A stretch of DNA of 64,000 nucleotides from an uncultured Alphaproteobacteria bacterium. Its GTDB lineage: Bacteria > Pseudomonadota > Alphaproteobacteria > SP197. Shown here one piece after another: positions 7,938-16,079 of the stretch. The stretch is taken from contig CALSLK010000005.1 in the NCBI GenBank assembly GCA_943787175.1, forward strand, positions 62,001 through 126,000, in the 5' to 3' direction. The position numbers and the translations under genes are program-made. The notes under the pieces are model-generated. The model did no database searches. It was given only the letters and a program-made list of their open reading frames with translations, and was not told the origin of the DNA. Position 1 is the stretch's first letter, and each line of letters starts with the position of its first letter.

Positions 7938-9089
7938 ATGACCGTTGCCACCCTCAACCCCTCAGAGCGTTTTCGCAGTCTGGTTGCCGTCATATCGGCA
8001 ATGTGCGTGACCGCTGCGCTTTATGCCCTCTCCCTGCCGTTGTTTGCGACGCGCCTGGATGAAATGGGGGAGTCCGAAACCGTCATCGGCATCAATGCTG
8101 CAGCCCAGGCAATCGCCCTGCTGGCAGTAGCACCGTTCGCACCTCGCCTGTTGCAGAAGTTCGGACCCGCCGTTGTCATGCTGTGGATGCTGGCCGGGAC
8201 ACTCGTCTTTATCCTGCTCTGTCCGCTCTATGAGAACGCCTGGTACTGGCTCGTGCTGCGCCTTCTGCTGGGAACGACAACCAGCATCATGTGGATTGCA
8301 GGGGAAGCATGGGTCAACCAGGCCAGTGACGATGCCGGGAGGGGCCGTGTCCTGGCCATCTATGGCGTCGCAGGTGCAGCGGGAACCATGGCCGGTTTCG
8401 GTGTGATCGGCTATTTTGGCCATACCGGTTGGACACCGTTTCTGATTGCCGGGGGAATGATTGTGGTCAGTGCTCTTGCCATCCTTCCCGCGATTCGGAT
8501 CGCGCCGCCTTTTGCGGGAGTCCAGAGCGCGCCCATGGCCAAGCTCTTTTTTATGGCCCCAACACCGCTCCTGATCAATTTGCTCGCTGCGGTGACGTTT
8601 GGATCCCTGGCCTCGTTCCTGACGGTTTATGGCACCGACATCGGCATGCCACGTGACGACACGTTCTGGCTTCTGGTCCTGTTGAGCGCAGGCGGTCTCA
8701 TGCAGTACCCGATCGGATGGCTGGCAGATCGCATGAATCGCAGGGTGCTGGCCCTGGGCCTGATGGTCGCGATGATGGTGATGTTCGCATTGATGGGGCC
8801 GGCCCTGGCTGATCCCTTCCTGCGCTGGCCCTATGCCCTGTTCCTGGGAATGGGCCTGATGGGGCTCTATACCCTTGGTCTGACTCTTCTGGGCGCACGA
8901 TTCCGCGATGCAGACCTGAGCGCGGCCACAACTCTGTTCCAACTCATGTGGAACACCGGCGTGGTCGTGGGTCCGTTTGCAGTCGGGATTGCCATGGATC
9001 AGACCGGGCCGGCAGGGCTCCCCTGGACGATCATCGGCTTCTATGCGCTGGTCGTCGCGGTCGTCGTGGTACGCGGGCGCGCCAAATGA
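7938..9089 (+). CDS. MFS transporter, first of an overlapping pair
   Basis: A 383-residue, 12-membrane-segment major facilitator of the YcaD-like type. The N-terminal half contains LPLFATRLDEMGESETVIGI and FAPRLLQKFGPAVV; an IAGEAWVNQASDDAGRGRVL segment follows TM4, as in this subgroup; and the second half has GWLADRMNRRVLALGL. The substrate is unknown. Its stop codon overlaps the start of the next MFS gene (ATGA), so the two are translationally coupled. They are clear paralogues, sharing FATRL, IG.NAAAQ, FAPRL and GE.W.N at matching positions. Confidence 0.9.
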   Translation: MTVATLNPSERFRSLVAVISAMCVTAALYALSLPLFATRLDEMGESETVIGINAAAQAIALLAVAPFAPRLLQKFGPAVVMLWMLAGTLVFILLCPLYENAWYWLVLRLLLGTTTSIMWIAGEAWVNQASDDAGRGRVLAIYGVAGAAGTMAGFGVIGYFGHTGWTPFLIAGGMIVVSALAILPAIRIAPPFAGVQSAPMAKLFFMAPTPLLINLLAAVTFGSLASFLTVYGTDIGMPRDDTFWLLVLLSAGGLMQYPIGWLADRMNRRVLALGLMVAMMVMFALMGPALADPFLRWPYALFLGMGLMGLYTLGLTLLGARFRDADLSAATTLFQLMWNTGVVVGPFAVGIAMDQTGPAGLPWTIIGFYALVVAVVVVRGRAK

Positions 9090-10267
9090 GCGCGCCTCAT
9101 AGCAGCAGCCGCCTCCGCGGACTCATTGCGGTCATTTCGTCGATGGCCCTGACCGCCCTGGTCTTTGGTTTCACCTATCCTATGTTCGCCACGCGCCTGG
9201 CCACGATGGGCGTTCCAGAATTTTGGATCGGCCTGAACGCTGCTGCTCAAAGTGCCGGTGTCTTTGTTGTCGCCTGGTTCGCGCCTCGTCTGGTGACCCG
9301 ATATGGCCCGGTGCGGGTCATGGTCGCCATGACCGGGTTCAAATTGTTGGCCGTGCTGGCATGCATCCTGTTTCCTGCCTACTGGCCCTGGCTCCTGATG
9401 CGCATGGTCATCGGCGGCGCAGGCAGTGTGCTCTGGATCGCAGGCGAGACCTGGATCAATGAAATCGCCGATGAAAAGAGTCGGGGCCGCGAGTTGGCGA
9501 TCTACAGCATCGCACTCGGCGTTGGCACCGTTGCCGGTGTCAAGATCGTTGAAGTGGTGGGTTACCAAGGGTCTTGGCCGTTTGTTGCCTTGATGATTGC
9601 CATCGGCATCTCGGTGATCCCCATTCTGTTCGCCTGGCGGGATGAACCAAAGTTCGATATGGCCGGCCACGACGTGGGCCTGGCCGGATTCGTGAACTCC
9701 TTCCGCAAGGCGCCGCTTGCGATCATGCTCAATACGGTCTTTGCGGCCATTTTCGTCAGCGTGCAGTCGTTCATGACGATTTACGGTCTGGAGGTCGGCA
9801 TGGCGCTTGATCGGTCCCTCGACATTCTGATCGTTTTCAACGTCGGAGGTATTCTCCTGCCCTATGCAGCAGGATGGCTCGCTGATCGCATGGACCGCAA
9901 CCTGCTGTCCTTCTTCATGGTGTTTCTGGCAACGCTGCTTTTCTGCATCATGGGCTGGGCACTGGCCCAACCAGTGTTCGATCTGGTTTACATCTTTGTT
10001 CTGGGTGGGCTTGCCGCGTCCATCTATGCGGTCGCCATGGTCCTGCTTGGCGAAAAATTCCGTGGTGCCGCTCTCGCCTCCGCCGCTGCGACCTTCACCC
10101 TGATGTGGAATGTCGGCGGCTCTGTAGGTCCATTCATCGCCGGCGGCGCGATGGAAGCTTTTGGACCCCAGGGGCTGCCGATTTCACTGGCGATTCTCTC
10201 CTCGCTCGTCCTTCCCTTCGCCCTGGGCGCATGGCTGCGGCGAAAAAGGGGACAAACCTCGGGTTAA
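9086..10267 (+). CDS. MFS transporter, second of an overlapping pair
   Basis: A 393-residue major facilitator, paralogous to the gene just upstream and starting inside its stop codon. I use ATG 9086 because the N-terminus [19 protein letters not shown] then aligns with the upstream paralogue; a longer open frame upstream is only shadow translation. Shared features are [57 protein letters not shown] and [12 protein letters not shown]. The substrate is unknown. Two very similar carriers with coupled translation could form a heteromeric or functionally paired system, which is inference only. Confidence 0.9.
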   Translation: MSAPHSSSRLRGLIAVISSMALTALVFGFTYPMFATRLATMGVPEFWIGLNAAAQSAGVFVVAWFAPRLVTRYGPVRVMVAMTGFKLLAVLACILFPAYWPWLLMRMVIGGAGSVLWIAGETWINEIADEKSRGRELAIYSIALGVGTVAGVKIVEVVGYQGSWPFVALMIAIGISVIPILFAWRDEPKFDMAGHDVGLAGFVNSFRKAPLAIMLNTVFAAIFVSVQSFMTIYGLEVGMALDRSLDILIVFNVGGILLPYAAGWLADRMDRNLLSFFMVFLATLLFCIMGWALAQPVFDLVYIFVLGGLAASIYAVAMVLLGEKFRGAALASAAATFTLMWNVGGSVGPFIAGGAMEAFGPQGLPISLAILSSLVLPFALGAWLRRKRGQTSG

Positions 10268-10281
10268 CATTGCCAACGCCG

Positions 10282-10310
10282 TTTACACCTCATGGCCCCT
10301 TTGTTATGAG
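10282..10310 (+). promoter_or_regulatory. Candidate sigma70-type promoter for prs
   Basis: TTTACA at 10282-10287 and TATGAG at 10305-10310 are separated by 17 bp in the short gap between the second MFS gene and prs. The -35 matches the consensus at 5 of 6 positions and the -10 at 4 of 6. Position and spacing fit prs transcription, but no start site is known. Confidence 0.4.
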
Positions 10311-10352
10311 TCCGCCGTTCCCAGAGTCGCGGGGCAAACTGCGGGAAATCAC

Positions 10353-11285
10353 ATGAAACTTGTGGCAGGCAACAGCAATCGGCAGCTCGCCGAGGCGATG
10401 GCGGCGGTTTTGGGCATTGAACTTGCCAAGGCCAGCATCCGGCGGTTCAGCGATTTAGAGATTTTTGTCGAAGTACAGGAAAACGTGCGCGGCGAGGACG
10501 TTTTTGTCCTGCAGTCGACGTCCTATCCGGCAAATGACCATCTTATGGAGCTGTTGATCACGATTGACGCTCTGCGCAGGGCTTCAGCGCGGCGTATCAC
10601 AGCGGTGATCCCCTATTACGGCTATTCGCGCCAGGACCGTAAGGTCGATTCGCGTACGCCGATCTCGGCCAAGCTGGTCGCAAACCTGATTACTGTGGCC
10701 GGCGCAAACAGGGTTCTCACCCTCGACCTGCATGCCGGGCAGATTCAGGGCTTCTTCGATATCCCCGTCGACAACCTCTATGCCGCCCCGCTGATGGTCG
10801 AAGATGTCGATAAAAACCTGAATGGCGATGGTTTGACCATTGTTTCGCCCGATGTAGGCGGCGTTTTCCGGGCCCGGCAGATAGCCAAGCGGCTTGACGC
10901 GGACCTTGCGATTGTGGATAAGCGCCGCGAACGCGCTGGCGTCTCGGAAGTCATGAACATCATTGGTGACGTCGAGGGCCGGCGCTGCATTTTGGTTGAC
11001 GATATTGTCGACTCCGGCGGTACCCTGTGCAACGCAGCACAGGCGCTCAAGGACGGTGGCGCGACCAGGGTCGATGCCCACATTGTCCATGGCGTCCTGT
11101 CTGGCGGTGCAGTCGGTCGCATCGAGGCTTCCGTGATGGACAGTTTGACCATTACGGACACGATACGCCCGACGGAAGCCGTGCGGATCGCCGACAAGAT
11201 TCGTGTGTTATCCGTCGCCACGCTGATGGCAGAGGCCGTACGGCGCATCAGCGAGGAGAGCTCGGTTTCGACCCTGTTCGACTGA
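10353..11285 (+). CDS. prs: Ribose-phosphate pyrophosphokinase
   Basis: Makes phosphoribosyl pyrophosphate from ribose 5-phosphate and ATP, feeding purine, pyrimidine, His, Trp and NAD synthesis. The 310 residues are the normal length. Visible motifs are [16 protein letters not shown] at the N-terminus, [20 protein letters not shown], the ATP loop [30 protein letters not shown], and the PRPP-binding [15 protein letters not shown] choose ATG 10353 rather than earlier in-frame codons because the N-terminus then matches the family. It leads the prs-rplY-pth-ychF cluster, a common alphaproteobacterial order. Confidence 0.97.
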   Translation: MKLVAGNSNRQLAEAMAAVLGIELAKASIRRFSDLEIFVEVQENVRGEDVFVLQSTSYPANDHLMELLITIDALRRASARRITAVIPYYGYSRQDRKVDSRTPISAKLVANLITVAGANRVLTLDLHAGQIQGFFDIPVDNLYAAPLMVEDVDKNLNGDGLTIVSPDVGGVFRARQIAKRLDADLAIVDKRRERAGVSEVMNIIGDVEGRRCILVDDIVDSGGTLCNAAQALKDGGATRVDAHIVHGVLSGGAVGRIEASVMDSLTITDTIRPTEAVRIADKIRVLSVATLMAEAVRRISEESSVSTLFD

Positions 11286-11312
11286 CGGATCAAGGATTGT
11301 CATGCCGCCAGA

Positions 11313-11331
11313 TCGAAGGCTATGCCTTCGA
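11313..11331. other. Perfect hairpin between prs and rplY
   Basis: TCGAAGGC, a TAT loop, then GCCTTCGA gives an uninterrupted 8-bp stem 28 bp after the prs stop. No T-run follows on either strand, so it is not a standard intrinsic terminator. It could stabilise the prs 3' end or affect read-through into rplY. Confidence 0.3.
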
Positions 11332-11444
11332 CTCGGTGGTTAATGCGCGTCCATTGCCCTCTGTCCAGGGTAAGAAGGACCAGCGCCTGAAGGAACAAAT
11401 GGCGGAGCCTGAATGGGTTCGTCGCATTGAAGGAGAACAACGGT

Positions 11445-12125
11445 ATGTCTGACCAGCCCACTATTTCGGCGGAACTGCGCGACACCTCAGGAACCGGTCC
11501 TGCACGCGCGACCCGTCGTTCGGGATACATCCCCGGCGTCGTGTACGGAGCAGACACCGAAAGCCTTTCCATTGCCGTGGAGCGTGATGTCCTCGGCCGT
11601 GAGGCGCATCAGGCCAGCTTCTTCTCCCACCTTTACAAATTGAAGGTTGGCGGCAAGACCCTGGATGTCCTGGCTCGTGATCTGCAGCTCCATCCCGTGA
11701 CGGACGCGATCATGCATGTCGATTTCCTGGCCGTGAAGGCAGACGCCATGATTGCGGTCAACGTCGCGGTCGTCTTCCTGAACGAAGACGAATGCCCCGG
11801 CCTGAGCCGCGGTGGTGTGATCAACATCGTTCGCCATGAAGTCGAATTGATGTGCCCGGCCAACGCGATTCCAGAACAGATCGAGCTTGATCTTGCAGGC
11901 CTTGATATCGGCGACAGCATTCATATCAGCGCGGTTCCGCTGCCTGACGGTGTAACGCCAACCATCGACGACCGCGATTTCACCATCGCGACCATTGCTG
12001 CACCGACCGTGCAGGAAGAGGTTGCTGAAGGTGAAGGCGAAGACGGCATCGAAGGTGAAGCCGGCGAAGGTGCAGAGGGCGAAGGTGATGGCGGCGACGA
12101 GGACGGCAAGGACGGAGATTCCTGA
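11445..12125 (+). CDS. rplY: 50S ribosomal protein L25, long Ctc form
   Basis: A 5S-rRNA-binding ribosomal protein of the long L25/Ctc type (226 residues), with an N-terminal L25 barrel and a C-terminal TL5-like domain. Landmarks are ISAELRDTSGTGPARATRRS, GYIPGVVYGAD and LQLHPVTDAIMHVDFLAV, then INIVRHEVELMCPANAIPEQ. The C-terminal ~40 residues are a Glu/Gly/Asp-rich low-complexity tail. The start is ATG 11445 with AAGGAGAA ahead of it; a TTG six codons upstream lies within that ribosome binding site and is unlikely. pth follows 26 bp later. Confidence 0.96.
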   Translation: MSDQPTISAELRDTSGTGPARATRRSGYIPGVVYGADTESLSIAVERDVLGREAHQASFFSHLYKLKVGGKTLDVLARDLQLHPVTDAIMHVDFLAVKADAMIAVNVAVVFLNEDECPGLSRGGVINIVRHEVELMCPANAIPEQIELDLAGLDIGDSIHISAVPLPDGVTPTIDDRDFTIATIAAPTVQEEVAEGEGEDGIEGEAGEGAEGEGDGGDEDGKDGDS

Positions 12126-12151
12126 GCCGGCTCTCTCGGCACTGAGACCTG

Positions 12152-12760
12152 ATGTTTCTCCTGGCAGGATTAGGCAACCCGGGCCCCGAATATGCCCGGC
12201 AGCGCCACAACGTAGGCTTCATGGCGATCGAGCGGATCGCAGAGGACCACGGCTTTGGCGCGTGGCGCAGACGCTTTCAGGGGGTTGCCGCTGAAGGTTT
12301 TCTGGGTGGCAGGAAAACCCTGCTGCTCAAGCCTCTCACCTACATGAACCTTTCCGGCCAGTCTGTTGCCGAGGCCGTGCGTTTCTTCAAACTGGATCCA
12401 GCCGAGCTCGTCGTCCTCTACGACGAAATCGATCTTGCTCCTGGAAAGGTGCGCACCAAGACAGGTGGTGGACATTCCGGCCACAACGGGATCCGCAGCA
12501 TCCACAGCCATCTCGGGCCCGATTATCGTCGTGTTCGAATCGGTGTGGGGCATCCCGGCCAGAAAGAACGGGTGATCGGACATGTTCTGGGCAACTTTGC
12601 CAGCGACGAGCAGGCTTGGCTCGACGAACTCCTGAACGCAATTTCAGATGCAGCACCCTTTCTGGCCGAAGGTGCCGATGACAAGTTTCAGACGCGGGTC
12701 GCATTCCTGACGCGCCCACTTGATGACACCAAACCCGGGGAACCCAGCCATGGGGATTAA
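12152..12760 (+). CDS. pth: Peptidyl-tRNA hydrolase
   Basis: Releases peptides from prematurely dropped peptidyl-tRNA, recycling tRNA in the cytosol. The 202 residues have the N-terminal [20 protein letters not shown] containing the catalytic His in [17 protein letters not shown], the [12 protein letters not shown] segment with the catalytic Asp region, and [13 protein letters not shown]. Length is normal with a slightly extended C-terminus. Its last 11 bp overlap the start of ychF in another frame, so the two are probably co-translated. The rplY-pth-ychF order is widely conserved. Confidence 0.97.
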   Translation: MFLLAGLGNPGPEYARQRHNVGFMAIERIAEDHGFGAWRRRFQGVAAEGFLGGRKTLLLKPLTYMNLSGQSVAEAVRFFKLDPAELVVLYDEIDLAPGKVRTKTGGGHSGHNGIRSIHSHLGPDYRRVRIGVGHPGQKERVIGHVLGNFASDEQAWLDELLNAISDAAPFLAEGADDKFQTRVAFLTRPLDDTKPGEPSHGD

Positions 12761-13852
12761 ATGCGGAATTGTCGGCCTGCCCAATGTCGGCAAGTCGACC
12801 TTGTTCAATGCCCTGACCGCAACGGGCGCGGCCCAGGTCGGCAATTTTCCCTTCTGTACGGTCGACCCCAATGTCGGGCGGGTCAATGTGCCCGATCCCC
12901 GACTGGAGGCGATCCGCGATATCGCCACATCACAGAAGACCGTGTGGAACCAGATCGAGTTCGTCGACATTGCTGGTCTCGTAAAGGGCGCAAGCCGTGG
13001 TGAGGGGCTTGGGAACAAGTTCCTGGGCAACATCCGCGAGGTCGATGCGGTCATGCATCTGGTGCGCTGCTTTGACGGCGGCGATGTCAGTCATGTCGAG
13101 GGATCGGTCGATCCGATCCGCGGCATTGAAACCATCGACACGGAATTGATGATTTCTGACCTGGAAAGCCTCGAAAAACGCGCCAGTGCCAGCGCCAAAC
13201 GCGCCAAGGGCGGCGACCAGGAGGCGATCGCCGATCTACCATTGATGGAACGTGCGCTGGAAGCCCTGCGTGAAGGCCGCCCTGCGCGCAGCATCGATAT
13301 CAGCGAAGATGATCGCAAACGTTTCGACATGCTTCAGCTTCTGACGTCCAAGCCTGTTCTTTATGTCTGCAATGTCGATGAAGGTGATGCGGCCCAGGGC
13401 AATGCCCACACCCAGACCGTCGCGGCCCACGCTGCGTCCGAGAATGCGCCAGGCTGTTGTTGTCTCAGCCAAGATCGAATCCGAGCTGGCCGAGATCGAG
13501 GATCCGGAAGAAAAGCTGGTCTTTCTGGAGGACCTGGGCCTTGAACGAACCAGGCCTCAACCGCGTCATTCGCGCCGCCTACTCGCTGCTGGGGCTGATC
13601 ACCTTCTTCACCGCCGGCCCCAAGGAAGCGCGCGCCTGGACCGTGGTCGACGGCGCAAAGGCACCCCAGGCAGCAGGCGAAATCCACGGCGATTTCGAGC
13701 GCGGCTTCATCTGCGCCGAAACCATCGGCTTTGATGACTTCATCGCACTCAAGGGCGAACAGGGCGCCAAACAGGCTGGCCGCATGCGCCAGGAAGGGCG
13801 CGACTACGGCGTTAAGGACGGCGACGTCTTCCTGTTCCGCTTCAACGTCTAG
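12750..13852 (+). CDS. ychF: Ribosome-binding ATPase YchF, split by two apparent frameshifts
   Basis: An Obg-family ATPase (OLA1 homologue) involved in translation and stress responses. The first frame has the P-loop [14 protein letters not shown] and [20 protein letters not shown]. After ENA near 13449 the homology moves to a second frame ([20 protein letters not shown]), and near 13541 to a third ([20 protein letters not shown], then the TGS domain ending FLFRFNV). Removing one C at 13449-13450 and one T at 13541-13542 restores a continuous protein of about 366 residues, the normal length. I treat it as an intact gene with two sequence errors, since both breaks are single-base runs and all domains remain. 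Confidence 0.9.
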
Positions 13853-13923
13853 GTCTTGCCACTACGCCTGATCTGACTCCCGCCATCGCAGTGGGTCAGG
13901 AAGCAGCATCAGTTTTATCATCC

Positions 13924-14487
13924 TCAGGGGCCGTTCCAGTAAGCTGGTGCCGTGAGTCGTGTAACGATGATGTAGGAGGCGATGGATGCAACGGAAAGCA
14001 CCGTCACGAAGGTGACCCAGTCGTTCGTTGAAAGCACGCGTCGTGCGACCTCGTTTGCAAGAGCCCAGAAAACTATCAAGCCGACCCATCGCCAGGTAAG
14101 CACCTTCCAGCCGCGCTGGGTGAGGAAGACAAAACTTCCCAGTGCTCTCTCCAGAATTGTGGGCTTGAGATAAAGACCGCAAATGAGGATGACGGCAAAC
14201 AACAGCTTGCCGATGGTCGGCTTGATCTTGATGAACAAGTCATCATCAAGCACGAGCCCGAGGCCACCGAGAACCAGAATCATGATGACGGTAATGATGC
14301 CCATCGCAGGCACACGGCGTTCTCTGGCCCAGTTCATGGCAACACAAATCACGGTCGCCACCATAACCGCCGCAGTTGCCGGCATGATTCCCCAGCCCCA
14401 ATTGACCAGAAAGAAAACAGCAACGGGTGCCATTTCCAGAATCATGTGCCTGTTCAGATAACGTTCCCGAAAACTCATTCTGATCAT
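13924..14487 (-). CDS. YciB/IspZ-like septation membrane protein
   Basis: A 187-residue polytopic inner-membrane protein resembling the YciB (formerly IspZ) intracellular septation family. It has LEMAPVAVFFLVNWGWGIM near the N-terminus, several membrane helices, IKPTIGKLLFAVILICGLYL, and WVGLIVFWALANEVARRVLS followed by a short NDWVTFVTVL segment, all typical. I chose ATG 14487 because AAAGGT lies 7-8 bp upstream; an ATG three codons later and one eight codons earlier are alternatives. It converges with ychF. The role, envelope integrity and division, is by homology. Confidence 0.85.
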   Translation of the reverse strand: MIRMSFRERYLNRHMILEMAPVAVFFLVNWGWGIMPATAAVMVATVICVAMNWARERRVPAMGIITVIMILVLGGLGLVLDDDLFIKIKPTIGKLLFAVILICGLYLKPTILERALGSFVFLTQRGWKVLTWRWVGLIVFWALANEVARRVLSTNDWVTFVTVLSVASIASYIIVTRLTAPAYWNGP

Positions 14488-14679
14488 CCGTTGACCTTTT
14501 GGTGAGCCCAACCTAATCAGAACGACCTCCTGTTGGAAGATACAAAAGCCATGATGATCGTGTTCAGCGCACGAATCTAGCGCGCCTTCTTTGCTTCCAG
14601 TTGGAGCATCCGGTCATCGCCCGGAACGCGATGGCAAATCCTGTGTGACGCGACTGGTAGAATAATAAGGAACCTCACG

Positions 14680-16020
14680 ATGAACACGCAAAAGATCACC
14701 GAGCTTCTGGCCCGGGAGAACGCTCGATTCAGTCAATCGCGCCCCCGTTCGGCCGAACTGCTTGAACGCGCAACCGCGTCGATGCCTTCAGGCGTGCCCA
14801 TGGCCTGGATGCGTGGCCTGACCCACAACATGCCCATCTATGTCGACGGCGGCAAAGGGGCCGTGTTCGCCGATGTCGACGGCAACCAATACGTCGATTT
14901 CAACCAGGGTGATATGTCCAGCACCACCGGTTACGGAACACCCGAGGTCACCCAGGCCATTGCCGACCGCATGGCGCGCGGCGGCCAGTTCGTTCTTCCC
15001 GGCGAAGACAGCATCTGGGTGTCAGAAGAACTGGGCCGTCGTTTCGGTCTTTCCCATTGGCAGTACACACTCTCGGCATCGGCAGCCAACACCGAGGCCA
15101 TCCGGCTTGCGCGGCTGGCGACCGGTCGTGAAGGCGTACTGATGTTCGATGGCAGCTATCATGGCCATATCGGCGAGACCCTGGTCGACTATTCACATGA
15201 AACACCGCAGTCCTATGCCCTTGGCTTACCCCGGGATCATGGGCGCAACACCAAAGTGGTGCCGTTCAACAATCTTGAGGCAGCCGAGGCCGAACTTGCC
15301 AAGGGCAACTCGGCTTGTGTCATGGCTGAGCCCGCGCTTTCCAATGTTGGGCTGGTTGTCGCACAGGACGGTTTTTTCCAGGGCCTGCGAGAGGCCTGTG
15401 ACCGCCATGGTGCCCTGCTGATTATCGATGAGACGCACACCCACATGTTTGCCTTTGGTGGTCTCGTGCGCCACTGGGGTCTCAAGCCCCATGTCGTTGT
15501 CGTTGGCAAGAACGTGGCCGGCGGCGTTCCCATTGGAGCCTACGGATTTGGTGAGGATCTGGCTGAACTGATGAACGCCAATCTGTTCGATCATGCCGGA
15601 GACGAACCGGGGTTTGCATCAGGCGGCACGCTCTATGGCAGCCACCTGTCGATGGCAGCCGCGCGTGCCACACTCGAGCATGTTTTGACAGAGGAAGCCT
15701 ACGCTCATATTGGTCGCCTGGGTGCGCGCCTTGGCGGCGGCATTCAGGACATCATCGACCGGGCAGGCCTGCCCTGGCGCGCCCAGCATCTTGAAAGCCG
15801 GGCCGGCTGGCTCTACGGCACCGAGGTTCCTGTCAGCGGCGTTGATGCCGTGCGCCTGATGAACGTGGATCTTTCGGATTCACGGCGCATCTACATGGCC
15901 AACCGGGGAATCTGGGAGGCGATTGTGACAGCAGGACCTGCTGTGTCGTTCCCGATGGTCGATGCAGATATCGATCTTTATCTTGAGGTCGCCGAAGGTT
16001 GGATCAAGGAATTGCTTTGA
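14680..16020 (+). CDS. Class III PLP aminotransferase, glutamate-1-semialdehyde aminomutase-like
   Basis: A 446-residue pyridoxal-phosphate enzyme of aminotransferase class III. Landmarks are VFADVDGNQYVDFNQGDMSS, MFDGSYHGHIGETLVD (the YHG segment contacts the cofactor), LLIIDETHTHMF with the Asp that binds the pyridine nitrogen, and the Schiff-base lysine in VVVVGKNVAGGVPIGAYG. The overall pattern resembles GSA aminomutase relatives, but the molecule differs from hemL (the GGG.P.GA form is altered and FAFGG is unusual), so a catabolic transaminase is more likely than tetrapyrrole synthesis. It stands alone, and the intergenic 192 bp ahead show no clear promoter. Confidence 0.85.
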   Translation: MNTQKITELLARENARFSQSRPRSAELLERATASMPSGVPMAWMRGLTHNMPIYVDGGKGAVFADVDGNQYVDFNQGDMSSTTGYGTPEVTQAIADRMARGGQFVLPGEDSIWVSEELGRRFGLSHWQYTLSASAANTEAIRLARLATGREGVLMFDGSYHGHIGETLVDYSHETPQSYALGLPRDHGRNTKVVPFNNLEAAEAELAKGNSACVMAEPALSNVGLVVAQDGFFQGLREACDRHGALLIIDETHTHMFAFGGLVRHWGLKPHVVVVGKNVAGGVPIGAYGFGEDLAELMNANLFDHAGDEPGFASGGTLYGSHLSMAAARATLEHVLTEEAYAHIGRLGARLGGGIQDIIDRAGLPWRAQHLESRAGWLYGTEVPVSGVDAVRLMNVDLSDSRRIYMANRGIWEAIVTAGPAVSFPMVDADIDLYLEVAEGWIKELL

Positions 16021-16079
16021 TCCTTTGACGGAACCCGTCAGGGTGTCTGGCGGATACGCGTGACAGGAAGGGGGCTTCC

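Noticed and set aside
8948..9085. Extended N-terminus for the second MFS protein
   Set aside because: The extra 46 residues are Arg/Gly-rich shadow translation of the first MFS gene, and the paralogous N-terminus starts at ATG 9086.
12750..13852. ychF as a true pseudogene or programmed-frameshift gene
   Set aside because: Both breaks lie in short base runs and every domain persists. No slippery heptamer with a downstream structure is evident, and the same error type occurs in unrelated genes.
13871..13900. Imperfect hairpin between ychF and the YciB-like gene as a bidirectional terminator
   Set aside because: The stem has a bulge, and no T-run follows closely on either strand.
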